The position numbers and the translations under genes were made by a program. Of a stretch of DNA of 64,000 nucleotides, positions 45,777-55,946 are shown piece by piece. This DNA is from Bog-532 sp965277615. GTDB taxonomy: Bacteria > Actinomycetota > Actinomycetes > Streptosporangiales > Streptosporangiaceae. Under the pieces are notes generated by a model. That model saw nothing but the letters and a program-made list of their open reading frames with translations. It had not been told where the DNA came from and did no database searches. Each line of letters starts with the position of its first letter. Position 1 is the first letter of the stretch. The DNA lies in the NCBI GenBank assembly GCA_965277615.1, contig CBDIDG010000003.1, positions 1 through 64,000 on the forward strand. Direction: 5' to 3'.

Positions 45777-47026
45777 CCTGCCTCCCGCAGTCGTTGCGCC
45801 GCGGTCTCCGGCGCGATGTCGTTGATCCACACGCCCATGCCCGATTCCGTCCCGGCCAGGTACTTCAGCTTGCCGGGGGCCCGGCGGAGCGTGAACACCT
45901 GCAGGTGCAGGCCGAACTCCCGCCTTGCTTCAACGTCCGAGACCGGCGCCTGGTGCCAGGCCGAGATGTACGGGGCCGGCGTGCCGAACAGCCCGTCGAA
46001 CCGCCGCAGCACGTCGAGGTAGAGGTGACCGAGCGCGTCCCGGGCTGCGTCGTCCAGGGCGGCCAGGTCCGGCACCCGGCGCACCGGGAACAGCAGCACC
46101 TCGTACGGCCACCGGGCCGCGGGCGGGACGAACGCCACCCAGTCCTCGTTGCGGGCCACGATCCGGGTGCCCTCCTCCAGCTCGGCCGCCACCAGGTCCT
46201 CGAACAGGTTCTGCCCACTCTGCAGCCCGTAGGAGCGGGCCTGGGTCACCTGCTGCCGGACCCGCGGGGTCACGAACGGGAAGGCGTAGATCTGCCCGTG
46301 CGGGTGATGCAGGGTGACCCCGATCTCCACACCCCGGTTCTCGAAGATGTAGACCTGCTCGATCCCGGCCATGGCGCTCAGGGCCTCGGTCCGGTCGGCC
46401 CACGCCTCGATCACGGTGCGCACCCGCCGCGGCGTCAGCTGCGCGAACGAGGCGTTGTGGTCGGACGTGAAGCAGACCACTTCACACCGTCCGTAACCGG
46501 GTCGCTGCTCAGCGAGACCATCGTCCAGCGCGGGCAGACCCGCCCCGGTGGTGGCGCTCGCGATCGCGCTTGCGCCGCGCAAAGAAGGGAACCGGTTCTC
46601 GAAGACAACCACGTCGTAGCTGTCCGCGGGTACCTCCGTCGGGCGGCCCGGCGCGGACGGGTCCAGCGGGCACTGATCGGGAGGAGGCAGGAACGTGCGT
46701 TCCTGGCGCGCCGCGGCGATGACCACCCATTCGCCCAGCAGCGGATCCCAGCGCAGCGACTGCTCCGGCGACACCTCATCAGGCCCCGGCACCTTGGCCA
46801 GTCCTTCGCGCAGGTCACGAGCCTGCACGCGGTTCAGCTCCGGCGCCTCGTCGAAATATATGATCTCCCGGCCATCGGCCAGGCGGGTGCTGTGCTTCCA
46901 CGCCAGCCGACCGCGGCCCGCTTGCATCGCTTGGGTGCCCACAGGAGCCATACGGTATCGGCTTTCCGTGATCTCGTTCGGACCGGGCACGTTCCCGGCC
47001 ACCTCGGCCCGGGCGGGCTGCGGCAC
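45773..47026 (-). CDS. galT: Galactose-1-phosphate uridylyltransferase
   Basis: Exchanges UMP between UDP-glucose and galactose 1-phosphate. The HIT-superfamily active site is GVTLHHPHGQIYAFPF (His-Pro-His). Other conserved parts are RLADGREIIYFDE, DPLLGEWVVIAAARQERTFLP and VVVFENRFPSL. The recognisable protein begins around residue 43, so ATG 46951 or ATG 46927 may be the real start instead of the codon at 47026. It ends with an ATGA overlap onto galE. It is divergent from the CNNM-type gene, 51 bp away. Confidence 0.93.
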   Translation of the reverse strand: MPQPARAEVAGNVPGPNEITESRYRMAPVGTQAMQAGRGRLAWKHSTRLADGREIIYFDEAPELNRVQARDLREGLAKVPGPDEVSPEQSLRWDPLLGEWVVIAAARQERTFLPPPDQCPLDPSAPGRPTEVPADSYDVVVFENRFPSLRGASAIASATTGAGLPALDDGLAEQRPGYGRCEVVCFTSDHNASFAQLTPRRVRTVIEAWADRTEALSAMAGIEQVYIFENRGVEIGVTLHHPHGQIYAFPFVTPRVRQQVTQARSYGLQSGQNLFEDLVAAELEEGTRIVARNEDWVAFVPPAARWPYEVLLFPVRRVPDLAALDDAARDALGHLYLDVLRRFDGLFGTPAPYISAWHQAPVSDVEARREFGLHLQVFTLRRAPGKLKYLAGTESGMGVWINDIAPETAAQRLREAG

Positions 47027-47077
47027 TTCGCCCAGGATACGGACTCGGGGAATTAGACTGACCGCACGTAGTGGCTG

Positions 47078-48739
47078 GTGGCCGGGGCGCGACCGGAGCT
47101 ACATCAGGAGAACCCGGGGATCAAGGTGACCCAGCTCATCGGGGACATTGTCATCGTCCTCGTCATCGTACTGATCGGCGGATTCTTCGCCGCGTCCGAA
47201 ATGGCCCTGGTCTCGCTGCGCGAGGGCCAGATCCGCAAGCTCTCCCAGGGCGGGCGGCGGGCCCAGAAGGCGGCCAAGCTGGCCCAGGACCCCAACCGCT
47301 TCCTGTCCTCGGTCCAGATCGGCGTGACCCTGGCCACACTGGTCTCCGGCGTGTACGGGTCGGCCACCCTGGTCGCCTTCCTCGAGCGCGGGCTGAAGAG
47401 CCTAGGGCTGGGGTCCGGCTGGTCGTCCGCGGTGGCGTTCGCCGTGGTCACCGTGGCCATCACGTTCGTCACCCTGATCCTCGGCGAGCTGGCCCCCAAG
47501 CGGATCGCGCTGCAGCGGGTCGAGGCCATGTCGCTGCTGGCCGCCCCGATCCTGGACCGGATCTCGGTGCTGGCCCGCCCGCTGGTCTGGCTGCTGTCCG
47601 TGTGCACCGACGTGGTGGTCAGGATCCTCGGCGGCAACCCCAAGGCCAACCGCACGGTGATGTCCGAGGAGGAGCTGCGTGACCTGGTGGCCAGTAACCA
47701 GGCGCTGAGCGCGGACGAGCGGCAGATCGTGGGCGAGGTCTTCGACGCGGGCAAGCGGCAGATCCGCGAGGTGCTGCGGCCCCGGACCGAGGTCGAGTTC
47801 GTGGCCGAGGACCTGCCGCTGAGCGAGGCGGCCGCGCTGGCCGTGCGCGTGCCCTACTCGCGGCTGCCGGTTTACCAGGGCTCCTACGACAACGTGATCG
47901 GCTTCGTCCACATCCGCGACCTGCTCGACCCGGCCCGGACCAACCGCCCGCTCACCGTCGGCCAGGTCAGCCGGCACGTGAAGTTCATGCCGAACAGCAA
48001 GACCGTGCTGGCCGCGCTATCGGAGATGCGCCGGGAGCGTGCGCACCTGGCCATCGTGGTCGACGAGTACGGCGGCACGGCCGGCATCGTCACGCTGGAG
48101 GACCTGGTCGAGGAGCTGATCGGCGACATCCGCGACGAGTACGACGTGGACCAGGACCGGCCCCGGCGGCTGCGGACCGGCGAGGTCGAGGTGGACGGCC
48201 TGCTCAACCTGCACGAGTTCGAGGAGCAGACCGGCATCGAGCTGCCCGAGGGCCCGTACGAGACCGCGGCCGGCTTCGTCCTGGCCGGCCTGGGCGAAGT
48301 GCCCCAGGTCGGCAACTCGGTCGAGGTGGACGGCCAGCGGATCACGGTCACCGAGATGGACGGCCGCCGCATCGCCCGCCTGCGCATCGCCCCCGCCGCC
48401 CGCCCTGAGCCCCCAGAACCCACCCCCACCCCCACCCAAGCCCCCTTCGGCCACCCCACCCCCGAGCCCCCGCCCGCCTCCCAGGCCCCGCCCGCCTCCC
48501 AGACCCCGCCCGCCTCCCAGACCCCGCCCACCACCCAGACCCCGCCCGCCTCCCAGACGCCTTCAGCCTCGCAACCCCCGTCGGCCCCACAAGCCCCGCC
48601 AGTCACAGCTGCCCCAGGCGCCCCGCCCGACTCAGCGGCCTCTCCAGACGCGCCGGCACCGGAGCCGAGCCCGCCCAACGGCCAGTCCAACGGGCAGCCC
48701 TCGGCGCCCCAGCGCAGCACGTCAGGCGGCCGGGGCTGA
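47078..48739 (+). CDS. CNNM/HlyC-CorC family membrane protein with CBS domains
   Basis: 553 residues: DUF21 membrane domain (VIVLVIVLIGGFFAASEMALV, IGVTLATLVSGVYGSATLVA, VAFAVVTVAITFVTLILGELAPKR, LVWLLSVCTDVVVRILGG), two CBS domains (VPYSRLPVYQGSYDNVIGFV and IVVDEYGGTAGIVTLEDLVE) and a CorC_HlyC domain (EVDGLLNLHEFEEQTGIELP). A tail of about 110 residues rich in Pro, Ser, Gln and Thr contains PPASQTPPASQ repeats. The family is linked to Mg2+ or Co2+ transport. Start GTG 47078 or a nearby GTG; uncertain by about 15 codons. Confidence 0.92.
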   Translation: MAGARPELHQENPGIKVTQLIGDIVIVLVIVLIGGFFAASEMALVSLREGQIRKLSQGGRRAQKAAKLAQDPNRFLSSVQIGVTLATLVSGVYGSATLVAFLERGLKSLGLGSGWSSAVAFAVVTVAITFVTLILGELAPKRIALQRVEAMSLLAAPILDRISVLARPLVWLLSVCTDVVVRILGGNPKANRTVMSEEELRDLVASNQALSADERQIVGEVFDAGKRQIREVLRPRTEVEFVAEDLPLSEAAALAVRVPYSRLPVYQGSYDNVIGFVHIRDLLDPARTNRPLTVGQVSRHVKFMPNSKTVLAALSEMRRERAHLAIVVDEYGGTAGIVTLEDLVEELIGDIRDEYDVDQDRPRRLRTGEVEVDGLLNLHEFEEQTGIELPEGPYETAAGFVLAGLGEVPQVGNSVEVDGQRITVTEMDGRRIARLRIAPAARPEPPEPTPTPTQAPFGHPTPEPPPASQAPPASQTPPASQTPPTTQTPPASQTPSASQPPSAPQAPPVTAAPGAPPDSAASPDAPAPEPSPPNGQSNGQPSAPQRSTSGGRG

Positions 48740-48756
48740 TGCCCTAAACTCGGCAG

Positions 48757-50334
48757 GTGCACCCGTCCGGCAGCTTCGACACCGTCCTCGTCGTGGACTA
48801 CGGGGCGCAGTACGCGCAGCTCATCGCGCGTCGCGTCCGTGAGTGCCACGTCTACTCCGAGATCGTCCCGCACACGATGCCGGTCGCCGAGATGCTCGCC
48901 CGCAAGCCCAAGGCGATCATCTTGTCCGGCGGCCCCGCGTCGGTCTACGCCGACGGCGCGCCGCCCGGCCCCGACGGCCTGTTCGACGCGGGCGTCCCGG
49001 TCTTCGGGATCTGCTACGGCTTCCAGCTCATGGTCCAGAACCTCGGCGGCACGGTCCGCCGGACCGGCGCGGCCGAATACGGCGCCACCACCCTGGACGC
49101 CGCCGCCGTGGCCCCCGGCAGCCTGCTGGCCGGGCTGCCCGCCCGCCAGCGCGTGTGGATGTCCCACGGTGACACCTGCGTCGCCGCCCCGCCCGGGTTC
49201 GAGGTCACCGCCTCCACCGGGGCCACCCCGGTCGCGGTCATCGAGGACGGCGACCGCAAGCTCTTCGGCGTGCAGTTCCACCCCGAGGTCATGCACACCG
49301 ACCACGGCCAGGCCGTGCTGCAGCGCTTCCTGGACGCGGCCGGCTGCCAGCCGGGCTGGACGACGGCCGGCATCATCGACGAACAGGTCGAGCACATCCG
49401 GGCCCAGGTCGGCGACGGGGTCGCGGTCTGCGGCCTGTCCGGCGGGGTGGACTCGGCTGTGGCCGCCGCGCTGGTCCAGCGGGCCATCGGCGACCGGCTG
49501 TACTGCGTGTTCGTCGACCACGGCCTGCTCCGCAAGGGCGAGGCCGAACAGGTCGAGAACGACTTCGTGGCCGCCACCGGGGTCCGGCTCAAGGTGGTCA
49601 GCGTGGCCGACCAGTTCCTCAACGCGCTGGACGGCGTGAGTGACCCCGAGCAGAAGCGGAAGATCATCGGCCGCGAGTTCATCCGCACCTTCGAGCGGGC
49701 CGCGGTGGAGATCGCCGCGGACGCGCAGAGCCAGGGCGAATCGGCCCGCTTCCTGGTCCAGGGCACCCTGTACCCGGACGTGGTCGAGTCCGGTGGGGGC
49801 ACCGGCGCGGCCAACATCAAGTCCCACCACAACGTGGGCGGGCTGCCCGCCGACCTGAAGTTCGAGCTGGTCGAGCCGCTCCGGGCCCTGTTCAAGGACG
49901 AGGTCCGGCGCGTCGGCGAGGAGCTGGGCCTGCCGCACGACATCGTCTGGCGGCAGCCGTTCCCGGGGCCGGGGCTGGCCATCCGGATCATCGGCGAGGT
50001 CACCGCGGACCGGCTGAGCGTGCTCCGCGACGCCGACGCGATCGTCCGGGAGGAGCTGTCCCGGGCCGGCCTGGACCGGCGCATCTGGCAGTGCCCGGTG
50101 GTGCTGCTGGCCGACGTGCGCTCGGTCGGCGTGCAGGGCGACGGCCGGACCTACGGCCACCCCGTGGTGCTCCGCCCGGTCACGAGCGAGGACGCCATGA
50201 CCGCGGACTGGGCCCGGCTGCCCGAGGACGTGCTGGCCCACATCTCCACCCGGATCACCAACGAGGTGCCGCAGATCAACCGGGTCGTGCTCGACGTGAC
50301 CAGCAAGCCGCCCGGCACGATCGAGTGGGAGTAG
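48757..50334 (+). CDS. guaA: GMP synthase (glutamine-hydrolysing)
   Basis: Converts XMP to GMP. Class I glutamine amidotransferase with Cys in VFGICYGFQLMVQNLG and His-Glu in FGVQFHPEVMHTD, then the PP-loop synthetase domain with VCGLSGGVDSAVAAAL and the GMPS dimerisation domain closing at PPGTIEWE. 525 residues, normal length. The GTG start follows 17 bp after the CNNM gene stop with no long leader. The IMP dehydrogenase gene that supplies XMP lies 8 kb to the right. Confidence 0.97.
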   Translation: MHPSGSFDTVLVVDYGAQYAQLIARRVRECHVYSEIVPHTMPVAEMLARKPKAIILSGGPASVYADGAPPGPDGLFDAGVPVFGICYGFQLMVQNLGGTVRRTGAAEYGATTLDAAAVAPGSLLAGLPARQRVWMSHGDTCVAAPPGFEVTASTGATPVAVIEDGDRKLFGVQFHPEVMHTDHGQAVLQRFLDAAGCQPGWTTAGIIDEQVEHIRAQVGDGVAVCGLSGGVDSAVAAALVQRAIGDRLYCVFVDHGLLRKGEAEQVENDFVAATGVRLKVVSVADQFLNALDGVSDPEQKRKIIGREFIRTFERAAVEIAADAQSQGESARFLVQGTLYPDVVESGGGTGAANIKSHHNVGGLPADLKFELVEPLRALFKDEVRRVGEELGLPHDIVWRQPFPGPGLAIRIIGEVTADRLSVLRDADAIVREELSRAGLDRRIWQCPVVLLADVRSVGVQGDGRTYGHPVVLRPVTSEDAMTADWARLPEDVLAHISTRITNEVPQINRVVLDVTSKPPGTIEWE

Positions 50335-50345
50335 GCCCAAGGCCG

Positions 50346-50374
50346 CCGGAAGCGGCCAAAAGGGCCGCTGCCGG
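50346..50374. terminator. Hairpin after guaA
   Basis: AGCGGCC and GGCCGCT pair around AAAAG, and the stem extends with CCGG flanks. It lies between the convergent guaA and heptad-repeat genes and may serve both. Confidence 0.65.
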
Positions 50375-50507
50375 CGTGAACTTGACCGTGTCCCGGGAGT
50401 AGCACTCCCGCCCCGGGGGCACACGGCTGTTCTTCGCTGGCAACGACCCTCTGGCTTGCCGTCGGCCACGATCGGCCTGGATTCAGGCGGGATCGGGCTC
50501 CCTTGGA

Positions 50508-52544
50508 TCAGGCGTGATCGCGGCTGTGCTGCTCCGGCACCGTCCGCCGACCCGGCCGGAGCAGGGCCTCGGCCAGCGTGAGCACGGTCTCCTCGAGGGA
50601 TTCCAGCCGGCTGGCCATGTCGGTCTGGATCGCGCTCACCACCTTGGTCACGACCTCCTCGACCTCGGCGTGGCCGGGCCGCAACCGAAGCTCGTCGGCC
50701 AGCGGTGACAGCACCGCGGCCAGCCGGTCCTCCAGCGCGTCGAGCCGCGCCGACAGGACGGTGGCGGACTTGCCCGCCGCCTCGCCCAGCTTGCGCTGCG
50801 CGTCGTCCAGCCCGAGCGAGGTGGGCAGGTGGCCGAGCTGGCGGGTGACCGCCTCCAGCCGCCCGTCCACGGCCTCGAACTTGGCCCCCATGCCCTCGAT
50901 CCGGCCGCCGACGCCTTCGAGCCGACCGTCCAGGCCGTCCATCCGGCCATCCAGCGACCCGAGCTTCTGGTCCACCGTGCCGATGTGGTCGTCCACGTGG
51001 GTGATGCGGTCGCCGTGGCTGCCGATCCGGGTGTCCAGTCCGGCCATCCGGCCGTCCAGATTCTCCATCCGGCCGTCCAGCGAGCCCAGCAGATCGTCAA
51101 CGGCGGCGATGTGCTCGCCCAGCTTCTCGTCCACCGCGGTGATGTGCGCCCCGAGCGTGCCGTCGACCGCCGCGATGTGCTCGTCGAGCCCGCCGATCTG
51201 CGCGCTGGCCTGCTCGCTGTACTCGGCGACCCGCTGGTCCAGCCCGCTGATCCGGCTGCTGGCCTGCTCGCTGGTCTCGCTGAGCCGCTGGTCCAGCTGG
51301 TCCATCCGGGCCTCGGCCCGCTCGCCGCTCTCACCGAGCCGCTGGCCGAACTGCTCGATCCGGTTGCCGAGCGTGCCCACCTTGCCGTCGGTGGCGGACA
51401 GCTTGGCGTCGAACGCCCCGAGCTTGCCGTCGGTGGCCGACAGCTTGGCGTCCATGGCGTTGAGCTTGTCGGGCAGCGGGGCCGTCCGCTCGCTGACCGT
51501 CGCGACCTGACTGCCGATCATCCCCAGCTGCTCGTCGATGGCGGCGATCCGCTCGTTGATCAGCCCGATCCGGTCGTCGGTGTCGCCGATGTGGTCGTCG
51601 AGGCGGTCGATCCGGTTGGCCAGCGCCCCGACCTTGCCGTCGGTCCCGGTCAGCTTGGCGTCGAGGGCCCCGAGCTTGTTGTCGACCGTGCCGACCTTGT
51701 CGTCGGTGTCGCCCAGCCGCTCTTCCAGCCGCTCCAGCCGGTTGTGGGCCACCTCGATCTGGCCGCCGATCAGGTCCACCTGCCCGGTCAGCCCGGAAAC
51801 CGTGCCCGCCAGCCCGTCGACCTTGTCGCTGGCCCCGGCCAGACCTTCGGTCAGCTTGGTTTCCAGCTTCTCCGACAGCGCGGCCAGCCCCTGGTCGAAC
51901 CGGGCCGTCTGGGCCGCGAGCCCCTGGTCGATCCGGCCCTTGATGGCCGAGAGCTCTTTGTCCAGGTAGGCCGCGCGCTGGGCCAGCTCGGTGATGGCCT
52001 TGTCCAGGCGCCCGAACCGGCTTGCGGCGGCCTCCATGCTCTGCTGCAGCCGGTCGCCGTGCTGCTGCATGCTCTTCAGCCGCTCCTCCTGGAGCTTGAG
52101 CATGTCCCGGGCCTGGCCGATCAGGGTGCAGAGGGACTCCAGCCGCGGCAGCACCTGGTCCACGTTCTCCGACACCACGCCCAGGTCCGCCCACAGCGCG
52201 GGCAGCTCGGCCACCGGCTTCATCTGGGCGCTCAGGTTCCGCAGGTGCTCGGGCATGGACTCGGCCCAGGCCGGCGCGGTCTCCTTGGCGTCATCCAGCT
52301 GGCGGCGCATCGCCTCGGTCTGTGCGGTCAGCTGGCCGGCCAGGTCGGTGAGCTCATGCTCCCGGACCTCCTTGACCAGCCACTCCAGCCCTTCCAGGTG
52401 CTTGCGGATCTCCTCCAGCGCGCTCGCGTGCGACCGTTGGTCCGTCACGTGATCCTGGACCGTCCGCGCGAGCAGGTCGCGCATCCGGTCCGCGGGGCCG
52501 GGCTGGCTACCGCGCATCAACAGATGGTTGGCCGACTGATCCAT
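50508..52544 (-). CDS. Long heptad-repeat coiled-coil protein
   Basis: 678 residues with no recognised named family. The first 110 are helical and charged (LEEIRKHLEGLEWLVKEVRE). From about residue 220 to 590 the chain is a 7-residue repeat, idealised as hydrophobic-Asp-x-Arg/Lys-hydrophobic-Gly-x, for example LDGRMENLDGRMAG and VDQKLGSLDGRMDG. Longer units such as KLSATDGKxGAFDA recur. The last 80 residues are a different helix ending in an acidic/basic tail. No signal peptide or membrane span. AAGGAG lies before ATG 52544. It probably forms a long cytoplasmic rod; a scaffold or filament is inferred. Confidence 0.85.
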   Translation of the reverse strand: MDQSANHLLMRGSQPGPADRMRDLLARTVQDHVTDQRSHASALEEIRKHLEGLEWLVKEVREHELTDLAGQLTAQTEAMRRQLDDAKETAPAWAESMPEHLRNLSAQMKPVAELPALWADLGVVSENVDQVLPRLESLCTLIGQARDMLKLQEERLKSMQQHGDRLQQSMEAAASRFGRLDKAITELAQRAAYLDKELSAIKGRIDQGLAAQTARFDQGLAALSEKLETKLTEGLAGASDKVDGLAGTVSGLTGQVDLIGGQIEVAHNRLERLEERLGDTDDKVGTVDNKLGALDAKLTGTDGKVGALANRIDRLDDHIGDTDDRIGLINERIAAIDEQLGMIGSQVATVSERTAPLPDKLNAMDAKLSATDGKLGAFDAKLSATDGKVGTLGNRIEQFGQRLGESGERAEARMDQLDQRLSETSEQASSRISGLDQRVAEYSEQASAQIGGLDEHIAAVDGTLGAHITAVDEKLGEHIAAVDDLLGSLDGRMENLDGRMAGLDTRIGSHGDRITHVDDHIGTVDQKLGSLDGRMDGLDGRLEGVGGRIEGMGAKFEAVDGRLEAVTRQLGHLPTSLGLDDAQRKLGEAAGKSATVLSARLDALEDRLAAVLSPLADELRLRPGHAEVEEVVTKVVSAIQTDMASRLESLEETVLTLAEALLRPGRRTVPEQHSRDHA

Positions 52545-52807
52545 GGGGGGTGCTCCTTAGCCAGGGGTGATACCGCTCGCCGGCCTGGTGCCCGGCTGGG
52601 TGGGTTCGTTGAGCCCGCGTCCTGCTGGTCCCGCGGGGGATCCCGCCGCCGTGCCCACCGGCCGCGCATCTGTGCGATACGGCCCGTGGCCCCTGGCGAT
52701 TGCCGGATAATCCTCTCGCGAACGGCGCCCACGTTAGTAGCTAGCTGTAGTCGATCAGGCACAGATAGTGAAACCCGTAGCCGGAAGGTTACGCAGTTGC
52801 CTCCATG

Positions 52808-52836
52808 TTGACGAGGCGGTGTGGGCTGGATACTGT
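52808..52836 (+). promoter_or_regulatory. groES promoter
   Basis: TTGACG at 52808-52813 and TACTGT at 52831-52836 are separated by 17 bp, fitting a housekeeping sigma-factor promoter. CIRCE starts 5 bp downstream and would cover the transcript start. Confidence 0.6.
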
Positions 52837-52841
52837 CGGAC

Positions 52842-52868
52842 CTAGCACTCAGGCATGTAGAGTGCTAA
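52842..52868. promoter_or_regulatory. CIRCE operator (HrcA binding site)
   Basis: CTAGCACTC, nine bases, GAGTGCTAA: one base away from the consensus TTAGCACTC-N9-GAGTGCTAA. It is placed between the promoter and groES, so HrcA should repress groES-groEL. hrcA is not in the window. Confidence 0.95.
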
Positions 52869-52964
52869 TGCGACGAGGCAGTCTGACACCCGCGACGGCA
52901 GGCCGCCGTGGTCGCCCTCTCTAAGCAGTTCACCTTTTATCCTTCCGGAGGGGGAGGTCATAGC

Positions 52965-53276
52965 ATGACGACCGCCACCAAGGTTGTCCTCAAGCCCCTT
53001 GAGGACCGGATCGTGGTTCGCACGCTCGAAGCGGAGCAGACCACGGCTTCCGGCCTAGTTATCCCTGACACGGCCAAGGAGAAGCCCCAGGAGGGCGAAG
53101 TCCTGGCTGTTGGTCCCGGTCGTTTCGACGACGCGGGCTCCAAGCGCGTCCCCGTCGACGTCAAGGTCGGCGACATCGTGCTGTACAGCAAGTACGGCGG
53201 CACCGAGGTCAAGTACTCGGGCGAGGAGTACCTCGTACTCTCCGCTCGTGACGTCCTCGCTGTCATCGAGAAGTAA
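52965..53276 (+). CDS. groES: Co-chaperonin GroES
   Basis: Lid of the chaperonin. 103 residues from ATG 52965, behind GGAGGGGGAGG. LKPLEDRIVVRTLEAEQTTA, the mobile loop SGLVIPDTAKEKPQEGEV and GDIVLYSKYGGTEVKY are typical. It is controlled by CIRCE and followed 120 bp later by groEL, with a strong hairpin in between. Confidence 0.98.
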   Translation: MTTATKVVLKPLEDRIVVRTLEAEQTTASGLVIPDTAKEKPQEGEVLAVGPGRFDDAGSKRVPVDVKVGDIVLYSKYGGTEVKYSGEEYLVLSARDVLAVIEK

Positions 53277-53300
53277 GCACGACGCAGCGAATGCATGGCT

Positions 53301-53339
53301 AAGGGCGCCCGGCCCGCCGAGGTGCGGCCGGGCGCCCTT
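53301..53339 (+). terminator. Hairpin between groES and groEL
   Basis: Arms AAGGGCGCCCGGCC and GGCCGGGCGCCCTT are exact. It could partly terminate or protect the groES message, giving different amounts of GroES and GroEL. No T-run follows. Confidence 0.75.
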
Positions 53340-53396
53340 GCCGCGTGTTCTTAACGCGAACTTTTATGTGAAAACCGCAGGGTGAGGTAGTAGTCA

Positions 53397-55019
<1,623 letters not shown>

Positions 55020-55037
55020 TTCCACCGCACCACCGTC

Positions 55038-55072
55038 ACGGCGGGCCGGCCCCTCGGGGTCCGGCCCGCCGT
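55038..55072 (+). terminator. groEL terminator
   Basis: Exact 12-bp arms ACGGCGGGCCGG and CCGGCCCGCCGT followed by TTTCGC, 18 bp past the groEL stop. Confidence 0.85.
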
Positions 55073-55157
55073 TTCGCGTCCCGGGGCGGCGTGCTCCCAG
55101 CCGACCTCACCAACCACATGTGCCACGTGGTCTGCTCCGTCTCACGAGCCCCAGGTG

Positions 55158-55332
55158 GGGTGATTTTTTAGCCACCTCCCGGCTCCGGGCTTCGCGCAGG
55201 GACCCCTGCGGCAGGCCCGGCCAGGCCCAAGAGCGGGCAGGCAGCGTGCGCCTGGCCCGCTGGCGAGCGTAGGGCCTGCCGCCACCCCGCACTAAGCCTT
55301 CCGCCGGCAGGACACCGGCCAAACAATCACCC
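55158..55332. mobile_element. MITE-like element, copy 2 (175 bp)
   Basis: Same ends, length and internal stem as the copy at 19417-19591, with about four substitutions. The flank before it (CACATGTG, CACGTG, CGTCTCA) also resembles the flank of copy 1, so the element may prefer such sites or the repeat may be longer and decayed. It lies 36 bp before the HAD-like gene. Confidence 0.8.
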
Positions 55333-55368
55333 GTTGGCTCGGCCGCCGGGCTGGACGACAATGCTGAC

Positions 55369-55839
55369 ATGCCGCTGCCGCTGCTGCTCGTGGACATCGA
55401 CGGGGTGCTGAACCCGTATGGCGCCCCGGGCTGCCCGCCTGGCTTTGCGGAGCACGAGCTGTTCGCGGGGGAGGAGCCGGTCCGGGTCTGCGCCGGGCAC
55501 GGGGACTGGCTGCGCGAGCTCGGCTCCCGGTTCTCCCTGGTCTGGGCCACCGCCTGGGGCGAGGAGGCCAACCGCCGGCTCGCGCCGCTGCTGGGCCTGG
55601 ACCCGCTGCCGGTGATCCCGTTTCCCCCGCTGCCGTTTCCCCCGGAGGGCAAGCTCCCGGCGGTGTCCCACTACGTCGGCACCGAGCCCCTGGCCTGGAT
55701 CGACGACACCCTCACCCCCGCCGCCCACACCTGGGCCGTCACCCGCGCGGCCCCGACCCTGCTGCTGGACATCGACCCGGCCGTAGGCCTGACCCGCGCC
55801 GAAGTGGACCAGTGCCTAGCCTGGGCGTCCACGGCCTAG
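55369..55839 (+). CDS. HAD-like hydrolase family protein
   Basis: 156 residues starting LLLVDIDGVLNPYG, the DxDG nucleophile motif of HAD phosphatases, with WATAWGEEAN (motif II region) and PLAWIDDTLTPAA (DD, motif IV). The motif III lysine may be that of PEGKLPAV. The cap is minimal, so large substrates are possible; none can be named. The MITE just upstream probably separates it from, or carries, its promoter. Confidence 0.82.
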   Translation: MPLPLLLVDIDGVLNPYGAPGCPPGFAEHELFAGEEPVRVCAGHGDWLRELGSRFSLVWATAWGEEANRRLAPLLGLDPLPVIPFPPLPFPPEGKLPAVSHYVGTEPLAWIDDTLTPAAHTWAVTRAAPTLLLDIDPAVGLTRAEVDQCLAWASTA

Positions 55840-55946
55840 CGAGCCCCCCCATGGACCCGGGGCCGGCGGTGCTGGTGTGACCTCAGCGCCGTGTGGGGTC
55901 CCCGGGTCGCGCTCACCGGGCGGGCAGTGTGGCAGTGCGAGGCTAG

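Larger units (their letters stand above)
52545..52964. other. Regulatory intergenic region upstream of groES
   Basis: 420 bp between the divergent coiled-coil gene and groES. The left half shows nothing I can identify. The right half holds a vegetative-type promoter and a CIRCE operator, listed separately. A frame upstream of the groES ATG starts at 52908 but has no homology before 52965. Confidence 0.7.

Noticed and set aside
50334..50507. Possible tRNA or small RNA after guaA
   Set aside because: No cloverleaf or TTCGAATC-type T-loop can be drawn; only a terminator-like hairpin is supported.
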